Source of the DNA: Candidatus Dormiibacter sp.
Lineage (GTDB): Bacteria; Chloroflexota; Dormibacteria; UBA8260
Assembly (NCBI GenBank): GCA_025450495.1
Contig: JANWHI010000150.1
Coordinates: 1 to 10,070, forward strand
Direction of reading: 5' to 3'
DNA: 10,070 bases
This document shows positions 1-5,778 of the stretch, in pieces. How positions within the stretch are numbered: the first letter of the stretch is position 1; each line of letters opens with the position of its first letter. The position numbers and the translations under genes were made by a program. Under the pieces are notes generated by a model, which worked only from the letters and a program-made list of their open reading frames with translations, was not told where the DNA came from and did no database searches.

Positions 1-233
1 ACGAGCACGGCTCCGCCACCCTTGACGAGCATGTCGACGAGGAAGCCGGAGCTGGATTCCTGGTGCTGCATCACCTTGTGCAGGCTCGACAGCGCCACGC
101 CCGCCGGGATCAGGTACTCGCCGGCGGTGAGCAGTGGGCTCGCCACGGTGTCCCAGACGTGCAGGGTGTCGCGGCTCGGATCAACCTGGATGTCGGCGAA
201 GAGGTGGGCGAGCAGGGTGGCCACGAGGAGCAT
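1..233 (-). CDS. Small membrane protein of unknown function, 3' end cut off by the window edge
   Basis: I do not recognise this family. Seventy-seven codons are visible, starting at ATG 231-233 on the minus strand. The start is fixed by a strong Shine-Dalgarno AGGGAGGG (241-248 on the complement) with a 7-base spacer. The protein opens with a hydrophobic stretch (residues 1-14, MLLVATLLAHLFAD), then a polar segment with a Trp-Asp pair (27-28). A second hydrophobic segment follows around 33-51 (LLTAGEYLIPAGVALSSLHK), then a polar QHQESSS turn and the start of a third apolar stretch (64-77). Codon use is strongly G/C-ending. It is divergent from the secretion-like cassette and shares its control region, so a role in the same apparatus (for example a small pilin-like or channel subunit) is possible, but that is inference. 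The rest lies outside the window. Confidence 0.7.
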   Translation of the reverse strand, partial: MLLVATLLAHLFADIQVDPSRDTLHVWDTVASPLLTAGEYLIPAGVALSSLHKVMQHQESSSGFLVDMLVKGGGAVL

Positions 234-240
234 CGGACGT

Positions 241-248
241 CCCTCCCT
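241..248 (-). promoter_or_regulatory. Shine-Dalgarno of the leftward small membrane protein gene
   Basis: Read on the minus strand these bases are AGGGAGGG, a near-ideal ribosome binding site, seven bases before ATG 231-233. It decides the start of the truncated leftward gene, for which no other support is visible inside the window. Confidence 0.75.
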
Positions 249-294
249 GGTTGTCGGGCGGTGCACTCAGGTGGCCACTGTCTGCGCTGACCCC

Positions 295-330
295 GGACAC
301 ACACGGGACAACGATGTCCGCGCCTTGTCC
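295..330. promoter_or_regulatory. Symmetric four-half-site array, candidate operator between divergent genes
   Basis: The pattern is GGACA-N6-GGACA-N4-TGTCC-N6-TGTCC, with half-sites at 295-299, 306-310, 315-319 and 326-330. It is an exact dyad centred between 312 and 313. The repeats on each side are 11 bases apart, about one helical turn, so all four half-sites would face the same side of DNA. It lies in the 113-base gap between the leftward gene (start 233) and the rightward small gene (start 347), and ends two bases before the latter's ribosome binding site. This geometry is typical of binding sites for a pair of dimeric repressors. No regulator gene is visible in the window, and the protein that binds is unknown. 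Confidence 0.55.
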
Positions 331-332
331 TC

Positions 333-337
333 AGGAG
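333..337 (+). promoter_or_regulatory. Shine-Dalgarno of the small gene at 347
   Basis: AGGAG lies nine bases before GTG 347-349. It selects this GTG as the start over earlier in-frame codons and is the main reason for calling the small gene. It adjoins the symmetric half-site array, so a bound repressor or a transcript start within the array would directly affect this gene. Confidence 0.5.
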
Positions 338-346
338 CGACACACC

Positions 347-538
347 GTGAACGGGGTGACGGACGTGATCGTCAGGGAGTTGCGGCTGCGCCGGTTCACT
401 GACGTGGGGCCGGCGCAGCCTGCGTCGCTCCCCGACGCGGACGCGAATGCGCCGACGGCAAAGGATGATTCGCGGACGCTCATCGCTCTGTCGGCGCGAC
501 ATTCCCGCCGGCGTGAGGTCGACGAGCAGCGACTCTGA
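347..538 (+). CDS. Small hypothetical protein, 63 aa
   Basis: I do not recognise this protein. The frame opens at GTG 347 behind a good AGGAG and closes at TGA 536-538. Third codon positions are mostly G or C, as in the neighbouring genes. The product is charged and soluble-looking, without a membrane segment. It has a basic start (VIVRELRLRRF), an Ala/Pro/Asp-rich middle (SLPDADANAPTAKDD) and a basic C-terminus (ARHSRRREVDEQRL). It sits just downstream of the candidate operator and 83 bases before the VirB6-like gene, so it could be the first gene of that operon. Overlapping antisense and other-frame ORFs in this stretch lack comparable start signals. If it is not a gene, 234-621 would be a 388-base intergenic region. 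Confidence 0.45.
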   Translation: MNGVTDVIVRELRLRRFTDVGPAQPASLPDADANAPTAKDDSRTLIALSARHSRRREVDEQRL

Positions 539-573
539 CCGTCACTGTCCCCCGTCCGTCCGCCACCGCTCGA

Positions 574-579
574 TAGCGT
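574..579 (+). promoter_or_regulatory. -10-like hexamer upstream of the VirB6-like gene
   Basis: TAGCGT fits the TANNNT pattern of high-GC bacterial -10 boxes. Seven bases separate it from ATG 587, which opens a 13-codon leader ORF running into the VirB6-like start. No convincing -35 box is seen about 17 bases upstream. If active, it would give a near-leaderless transcript for the secretion-like operon, in addition to any promoter at the half-site array. Confidence 0.25.
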
Positions 580-586
580 GCCATCC

Positions 587-628
587 ATGCCGTCGATCAC
601 CTCACCCGGAGTCGCGAGTCGGTGTTGA
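587..628 (+). CDS. Possible 13-aa leader peptide overlapping the VirB6-like start
   Basis: ATG 587 to TGA 626-628 encodes MPSITSPGVASRC. It lies seven bases after a -10-like hexamer and overlaps the GTG start of the VirB6-like gene (622) by seven bases in another frame. It could couple translation into the downstream gene, or be a chance short frame. It has no Shine-Dalgarno, so it would have to be read from a leaderless transcript. There is no known family for so short a peptide. Confidence 0.2.
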   Translation: MPSITSPGVASRC

Positions 629-2259
629 TCATCGCCACACCGCTGCGCGTCGACATGCACCTGGTGCTCGATGCCTGCGGCATCTTCGGCGTCGGGTTGA
701 GCAGCGTCTGCGGCTTCCTCACCGGGGCGGGTGACTGGTTCAGCCAGACGCTCGAGGTCATCCAGAACCCGTTCAAGTGGCTGTACCACCACACGCTCGG
801 GGCACCGATTCCGCAGCGCGCCGGCGACCCCGGCTGGGATGCGTGCCAGGCGGATTGGAGCCAGCCATCGTGTCCCAAGCTCATCGACGAGCTGAAGCCC
901 GGCAACCTCACGCTGTCGGGCACCTGGCCGCGCCTGTACAGCTCGCTGTCGGTATCGGGCGTCTTCATCGCCGCCACGTGCTGCGTGGTCCGGGTCGTGC
1001 GTGGGGTGTTCGACGAGCGTGCGGTGGGAGCGCACGTCGTCATCGACAACGTCGTCCGCCTGGTGGTGGCGACGGGAGTGCTCGTGGTGCCGTCACCGGA
1101 CAACTCGCTGCTGCTCAACGCCATGCGGCTGAGTGCCGCCGCGTCGGGTCGCATCGCCGAGTCCGCCGCTGCCGCGGTCTCCTCAGCCTTCACCGCCAAC
1201 CTCGACCTCGGCACGGTGGTGGGCAACATCGCGGCCACCGGTTTCGGGGTCGCCGGCATCGGCGACTTCCTGGTGGCGATCCCAATCCTGCTGGTCGCCG
1301 CGGCCTTCGTCTACGTGCTCGCGCTGTACCTGCTGCGCGTCATCCAGCTCGTCTTCGCGGTGGCGACGGCACCGCTCTTCGTGGCCCTTGCCGTATACGA
1401 CCACCGCAACCGCTTCCTGCAGTGGTGGCTCGACCTCTTCGCCTCGGCGATGTTGCTGCCCGTCATCCTGGCGATCTTCGGATCGCTGACGGCGGGCATC
1501 GCGCTCTTCCTCCTCAATGGCAACCAGGACCTGGTGTCGCCGGGTGGTGCCGCCGAGGCCGTGACCCGTACCCTGCTGGCCTGCTTCGCGGTGCTCGGCG
1601 GTGTCTGGATGACGGGCAAAGCGGTCCATGGCCTGGCCTGGCGGGGCTTCAGCCACGGCGGGGTCACCGGCGCGGCGACGGCACTGTCGACCTCGATCAT
1701 GGCGCTGCCCAACGCCGCCGGCGATGTCGCCGCGCTGATGAGGATGGGCGGCCGCCCACCGCGCCCGGGGGGCCTGCTCGAGATGCTCGGGCGCCCGGGT
1801 ATGCGCCGTGGCGCCGCCCAGGGTCCCATGCACGAACCGGAGACGGGGTCGATCGTGGCGGCCGCCGCCGCCGGGCACGCTGCGGCCATGTTCGGTGAGA
1901 GCCCCGAGGTCGACGCTGCCATCCACGCAGCGGCGGAAGCCGACTTCAGCCGTCACGGAACGGCGGCCGGGGTCCTCCGACAGCCGGCGCTACGAGCCGC
2001 CTTCAACCAGGCGGTCGGCGGCTGCGTCGGTCGCTTCGCCACCACTGATGAGGGCAGGGTCGTGGTGGCCGAGGCGACGGCTCATCTCGATGCGGCGGCC
2101 CCGGACCCCGCGGTCAGGGTTGCCGAATACACCAGGGCGCTGGCGGAGGACCCGCGCACCGGGAACGCCGTCGCCGGGGCGGCACTGGCCAGTCTCCTCC
2201 ACAATCAGTCGCCGGATCTGGTGCCGATCCTGCGCCGCCGTGCGGGGCGCCCGGCGTGA
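622..2259 (+). CDS. VirB6/TrbL-like polytopic membrane protein of a type IV secretion-like system
   Basis: This is the likely inner-membrane channel component, 545 aa. Visible layout: N-terminal region with Cys19 and Cys30; a polar stretch at 40-105 with Trp/Cys residues (W72, C75, W79, C84); then hydrophobic segments near 107-127, 137-157, 213-240, 241-260, 272-298 and 316-334. The central block with its long apolar helices and the LYLLRVIQLVFAVATAPLFVAL stretch (235 onward) resembles TrbL/VirB6 proteins. An Ala-rich, helix-prone soluble tail fills 340-545. GTG 622 has GGAG ten bases upstream; ATG 655 is an alternative without a ribosome site. The stop overlaps the next start (GTGA, 2256-2259), implying coupled translation with the VirB4-type ATPase. 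Family assignment rests on topology, a motif-like core and this neighbour, since VirB6 proteins diverge strongly in sequence. Confidence 0.75.
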   Translation: MLIIATPLRVDMHLVLDACGIFGVGLSSVCGFLTGAGDWFSQTLEVIQNPFKWLYHHTLGAPIPQRAGDPGWDACQADWSQPSCPKLIDELKPGNLTLSGTWPRLYSSLSVSGVFIAATCCVVRVVRGVFDERAVGAHVVIDNVVRLVVATGVLVVPSPDNSLLLNAMRLSAAASGRIAESAAAAVSSAFTANLDLGTVVGNIAATGFGVAGIGDFLVAIPILLVAAAFVYVLALYLLRVIQLVFAVATAPLFVALAVYDHRNRFLQWWLDLFASAMLLPVILAIFGSLTAGIALFLLNGNQDLVSPGGAAEAVTRTLLACFAVLGGVWMTGKAVHGLAWRGFSHGGVTGAATALSTSIMALPNAAGDVAALMRMGGRPPRPGGLLEMLGRPGMRRGAAQGPMHEPETGSIVAAAAAGHAAAMFGESPEVDAAIHAAAEADFSRHGTAAGVLRQPALRAAFNQAVGGCVGRFATTDEGRVVVAEATAHLDAAAPDPAVRVAEYTRALAEDPRTGNAVAGAALASLLHNQSPDLVPILRRRAGRPA

Positions 2260-4889
2260 GCGCCGCACGCGGGGCCATCCGTGTTCCCCTCGCCGTCGAC
2301 GCGCAGTTCCGGCTCGCCGTGGGCCCGATGCTGCTCCCGGTCCGTTCGCTGGTGCTGGTGGCCCTGGCGGGGCCGGCGGCCTACGGGCTTCTCGCCCTCG
2401 GCCTCCCCGGCCTGTGGGGCCCCGCTTGCGCCGGCCTCGCGCTCGCCGTTGTCGCTTCGCTCGGGCTGCCGGAGCGGCAGGGCGTGTGGATCGGCACGCA
2501 CGTCGCCTATCGCCACGCCTGGCGGGTCATGCCGTCGACGGTGGCTCGTGGGCGCGCATCACGCGCTCGCGTCCGCAACGTGCACGGCGCGGTGCACGTC
2601 ACCGGTGAGCGTTCTTGTGAGCGCCCGCCCATGTGGGTCCCGCGCCGCCTGCGCACCTTCCACGTCGTGCCGGAGACGTCCACCGATGCACCCGGGATCC
2701 TGCGCCTCCAACCGGGTGGCGACCGCGCGGTGCTCATGCTCGACGGTCCCGCCCTCAGCGTCGCCGGCGACGGCTACCTCGAGTGGTGCCGCGCCGCGCT
2801 CCGATGGATCGGCGCTCTCGACTGTCCAGCGCAGTTCATCACCTTGATGACCCACCACGACGCATCGCGTGTCGGCGAGGCGTTCGACCGCCGCGCCGCC
2901 GCGTGGCCGAGGACACCGCTGTACGAGCTCGAGCGGGGTCTGGCCGGCACACTCGCGGAGGCCACGCTCGAGCTGCGCCATTACGTGGTCCTGGCACCGG
3001 GGACAGCGGGCGCCGATGGGATCCCGCACCGAGCGACTCCGTGGCGCGCGGGCGACGCGCGTGACACCACGCACGACCAGGCTGATCGCGTCCTCCAGTC
3101 CGCGCTGCGGATGGCGCCCGGGTTCGCCATCGACGTACGCGCAGCCGACCGCGACGACATCGCCTCTCTGCTCGCGCACACCGCCCTGGGCAGCTCCCGG
3201 GCGATGGTGGGAGAGGACGTGCTGCGCATCGGCGACCGCCACCATGTCGTCCTGACGACGACCCAGCTGCCCACGGTCATCGAGGCCGGCGCCGTCGTCG
3301 ACGCCATGACCCGCGCTCACGCTTTCGGCGCCGCCAGCCTGTACGTGCTGCCGGTCAGCGTCGGCGTCGCCCAGAGATACCTCCACCGGCGCTCGTCGAT
3401 GCTCGACTACGCACGACGCCGTGGGGCCGACCCGATCGAGGCGCAGGTGGCCCTGCAGGAGACCACCGACGTGGTGGCCGCCCTTGCCCAACGTGACATC
3501 GTCCCGTGTCGCGTTGCGCTCACCGTCTGCGTCGCGCACCGTGAGCGCGCCGCCGCCTTCGAGGCAGCCGAGCGACTCGGTGCAACACTCGCGGCGCACG
3601 GCTTCCACACCACGGAGGTGAGCGGACCGGGCCTGCTGCCGGCACTGGCGCTGTCCCCCGGTTGCGCACCGCTGGCACGCAGCCTGGTCCTGACCTCCGA
3701 CTCCGTGGCCGCGCGGATGCTGCCCTGCCTGGGCACGCCGTTCGCGGACGTGTCGGCACCGCTCGTGGGAATCAACACGCTCAATGGAACACCGGCCCAC
3801 TTCTCCATCTGGAGCCAGCCCAACCACAACCTGGTCATCGTCGGGAGCTCGGGCGCGGGCAAGTCGGTGGCGGCCAAGACCTTGCTGATCCGTCACGTCA
3901 TGGAAGGCGTTGCCGCAGTGGTCATCGACCCCGACTCGGAGTACGGATCGGTGATGAAGGCGGTCGGCGGACGGTATCTGGACCTCGGCAGTGAGGCGCT
4001 CAACTGCCTCGGCGTCGCCTCGCAGGCGTCACCGGACACGTCGGCGGGCCTGGTGCTGCCAATCCTCTCGGTCATGGCCGGTGACGACCGTGGCGTCCGC
4101 GAAGGACGGCCGATTCGCCGCCTCCCCGACGAGGACCAGGGCTGGCTGCACGGCGAGCTCGTCGACTTCTTCGCCGCGCGCCAGCGCGTCGACGCTCCGC
4201 CTGCGCTGATGCATGACGCCGTCGACTTCCTCCAGCACACGTCGCTGGTGCGCGCTCTGACCGACCGCGAGCGCGATCGCTGTCGCGTGATCACGGCGCG
4301 GCTGCGCCGCTTCACGCAGGGGCCCCGGGCAGCGGTGTTCGACAGGCCGTCGACGTTCACCGTCGACGACGGTGCCGTCGCTATCGGGCTCAAGTCGTTC
4401 GCCATGAACTACGGCGCCGACCTGACGCCCGCGCTGGCGGTGCTGCTGACCGCGATCCTCGCCGCGCTGGAGAAGCGGCGCGGCCGGATGATCGTGGTCG
4501 TCGACGAGGCACACCGCATCACCTCCGATCCCGACGCGGGCGAGGTCCTCGGTCAGCTGGTCCGCCAGGCTCGCAAGCACGGCGCCGGTGTGTGGATGCT
4601 CTCGCAGCGCGTCGAGGACTTCGTGCGCACCGACCTCGGCCGCACCCTGGCGGCAACGTCGGCGTCGCAGCTGGTCCTCGGCACCGAGGAGGCGGTGCTC
4701 GGCGACGTCCGCGAGGTGTTCAAGCTCCGCGCCGAGGAGCTCGCCGCGATCTGCCCGTCGAGCCCGGGCCGGGGAGTGCTGCTGGCAGGAGCGGAGCGTG
4801 CGGTGGTGGACGTCGTGCCCGGGCCGGCGATCCTCGCGCTCGCCGACACGCGCGCGATGCCGTCCTCGCTGACCGCTCGCGTGGCCTAG
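2256..4889 (+). CDS. PrgI-like domain fused to VirB4-type secretion ATPase
   Basis: This is the motor ATPase of a type IV secretion-like apparatus, 877 aa. Residues 8-95 look like a PrgI/VirB3-type domain: two membrane helices (about 25-49 and 52-71) followed by PERQGVWIG and an aromatic/basic stretch. Residues 130-500 are the VirB4 N-terminal region. The RecA-like domain has Walker A GSSGAGKS (530-537), the VirB4-typical DPDSEYG (558-564), Walker B with IVVVDEAHR (746-754), and WMLSQRVEDF (780-789) carrying the sensor-type Gln784. All ATPase motifs appear intact. The GTG start overlaps the VirB6-like stop by four bases, and the M23 peptidase starts nine bases after this stop. VirB4 proteins hydrolyse ATP at the inner membrane to drive assembly or substrate transfer. 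The substrate here is unknown: no coupling protein or relaxase is in view. Confidence 0.88.
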   Translation: MSAARGAIRVPLAVDAQFRLAVGPMLLPVRSLVLVALAGPAAYGLLALGLPGLWGPACAGLALAVVASLGLPERQGVWIGTHVAYRHAWRVMPSTVARGRASRARVRNVHGAVHVTGERSCERPPMWVPRRLRTFHVVPETSTDAPGILRLQPGGDRAVLMLDGPALSVAGDGYLEWCRAALRWIGALDCPAQFITLMTHHDASRVGEAFDRRAAAWPRTPLYELERGLAGTLAEATLELRHYVVLAPGTAGADGIPHRATPWRAGDARDTTHDQADRVLQSALRMAPGFAIDVRAADRDDIASLLAHTALGSSRAMVGEDVLRIGDRHHVVLTTTQLPTVIEAGAVVDAMTRAHAFGAASLYVLPVSVGVAQRYLHRRSSMLDYARRRGADPIEAQVALQETTDVVAALAQRDIVPCRVALTVCVAHRERAAAFEAAERLGATLAAHGFHTTEVSGPGLLPALALSPGCAPLARSLVLTSDSVAARMLPCLGTPFADVSAPLVGINTLNGTPAHFSIWSQPNHNLVIVGSSGAGKSVAAKTLLIRHVMEGVAAVVIDPDSEYGSVMKAVGGRYLDLGSEALNCLGVASQASPDTSAGLVLPILSVMAGDDRGVREGRPIRRLPDEDQGWLHGELVDFFAARQRVDAPPALMHDAVDFLQHTSLVRALTDRERDRCRVITARLRRFTQGPRAAVFDRPSTFTVDDGAVAIGLKSFAMNYGADLTPALAVLLTAILAALEKRRGRMIVVVDEAHRITSDPDAGEVLGQLVRQARKHGAGVWMLSQRVEDFVRTDLGRTLAATSASQLVLGTEEAVLGDVREVFKLRAEELAAICPSSPGRGVLLAGAERAVVDVVPGPAILALADTRAMPSSLTARVA

Positions 4890-4898
4890 GTCGCCTCG

Positions 4899-5618
4899 AT
4901 GTCGGTGCCGATCGTGGCCACCCGCCTGCTCGCAGCGCGGAACGTCCGCAGGCTGCTCGGGTGTGGCTGCCTGGCCGCGATCGCCGTCGTCGCGCTGCCG
5001 CTCTTCATGGTCTTCTCGCTGATGAGTGGGCTCATCTCGGGTGTCACCGGTGGAGCGGCCGGCGGCAGCCAGGCCGACGAGTTCACCGTCGGGGGTGCCG
5101 CCCTCGTCGTCGGCAGCGGCGAGCCACTGCAACCGCGAACCTTCGCCGTGAGCCAGGGATTCGGTTGCACGGGCGTGGCAGTCGAGCCGTCACCGCCGCC
5201 TCCCTATGCCTGTCCGCCCGACGCGGCTCACCCCACCTATCTGCGCTTCCACACGGGAATCGACCTCGCGGCCGCCTCGGGCACCCCGGTGTTCGCTGTT
5301 GCCGCAGGCGTTGCCCACGTCGTGCAATCGGCCACCGGCTTCGGTCTGCATGTGCTGCTGACGCCGCCGCTGAGCACCGGCAGGCCGGTCACCTACCTGT
5401 ACGGCCATCTCAGCGATGTCTCCGTCGCCGACGGCGTCGCGGTTGCTGCCGGTCAGCCGCTGGGATCGGTGGGCAGCACCGGCAACAGCACCGGTCCGCA
5501 CCTTCATTTCGAGGTCGACGTCGGCGGGGTCCCGGTGAACCCGTGTTCGATCTTCCCGGCGGGATACCTCGAGCCCGCCGGGGTAGCGGCCGCCGGCTGC
5601 CTGGCCTGGGCGATGTAG
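4899..5618 (+). CDS. Membrane-anchored M23/LytM-type peptidoglycan endopeptidase
   Basis: This is a 239-aa zinc metallopeptidase expected to cut peptide cross-links in the cell wall from outside the membrane. A basic start (residues 9-18) and one hydrophobic helix (about 22-46, with Cys22 and Cys24) predict an N-in anchor. A Gly/Ala linker precedes the M23 domain at about 75-220. The metal and catalytic set is complete: H118 and D122 in HTGID, H170 in YGHLS, and H201/H203 in GPHLHFEV. Four more cysteines (90, 105, 216, 234) flank the domain and may form disulfides. It begins nine bases after the VirB4-type gene, with only a weak AGG at 4888-4890, so it is probably translated by coupling. In this context it most likely opens the wall for the secretion channel, the role VirB1-type enzymes play elsewhere. 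Confidence 0.88.
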   Translation: MSVPIVATRLLAARNVRRLLGCGCLAAIAVVALPLFMVFSLMSGLISGVTGGAAGGSQADEFTVGGAALVVGSGEPLQPRTFAVSQGFGCTGVAVEPSPPPPYACPPDAAHPTYLRFHTGIDLAAASGTPVFAVAAGVAHVVQSATGFGLHVLLTPPLSTGRPVTYLYGHLSDVSVADGVAVAAGQPLGSVGSTGNSTGPHLHFEVDVGGVPVNPCSIFPAGYLEPAGVAAAGCLAWAM

Positions 5619-5641
5619 ACAACCCGGTGGTGCCCTCAGCC

Positions 5642-5661
5642 GGCAGCGGGCGGGTGCTGCC
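5642..5661 (+). terminator. Weak stem-loop after the secretion-like operon
   Basis: GGCAGC (5642-5647) and GCTGCC (5656-5661) form a 6-base-pair stem with an 8-base loop, 24 bases after the M23 stop. GGTGG at 5626-5630 and CCACC at 5671-5675 could add an outer stem. There is no T-tract, so it is at best a weak or Rho-assisted terminator. The rest of the 160-base gap up to 5778 shows no gene. Confidence 0.25.
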
Positions 5662-5765
5662 CAGCGCCACCCACCAGAATTGTTTCGCCTGCCGACGGCG
5701 GCCGGGCCGCGGCAGCGCACCGCCGACTCCGGCCCTGCCGGTGGCGTACGGCCGGCGACCCGTTC

Positions 5766-5771
5766 TAAGGT
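5766..5771 (+). promoter_or_regulatory. -10-like hexamer for a near-leaderless acyl-CoA ligase transcript
   Basis: TAAGGT fits TANNNT, and seven bases separate it from GTG 5779, so transcription would start at or next to the start codon. The AAGG within it could alternatively act as a weak Shine-Dalgarno eight bases from the GTG. Either reading supports GTG 5779 as the gene start. No clear -35 box is seen. Confidence 0.4.
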
Positions 5772-5778
5772 GCGCACC

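Noticed and set aside
271..278. 8-base palindrome GTGGCCAC
   Set aside because: Short palindromes of this size are common in GC-rich DNA and it has no clear relation to the half-site array.
331..1035. Long minus-strand open frame (234 aa)
   Set aside because: It is antisense to the small gene and the VirB6-like gene, has Arg/Asp/His-rich composition typical of shadow frames in GC-rich DNA, and shows no domain or ribosome site.
2559..3896. 445-codon minus-strand open frame
   Set aside because: It lies fully antisense to the well-supported VirB4-type ATPase gene; long antisense frames are expected where third positions are G/C-rich.
4350..4366. Repeated GTCGAC hexamers
   Set aside because: They fall within codons of the ATPase gene, and Val-Asp/Ser-Thr codons plus GC bias produce this palindrome often in this window.
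4029..5132. 367-codon minus-strand open frame
   Set aside because: Antisense to the ATPase RecA domain and the M23 gene, with low-complexity Arg/Gly/Asp/His composition and no recognisable domain.
1..5618. Calling the left part an integrative conjugative element
   Set aside because: No integrase, relaxase, coupling protein, att repeat or tRNA junction is visible, and base and codon use match the flanking metabolic genes.
5680..5778. Upstream in-frame extension of the acyl-CoA ligase from ATG 5680
   Set aside because: The 33 extra residues are low-complexity and lie before a -10/AAGG signal and GTG 5779; there is no ribosome site at 5680.
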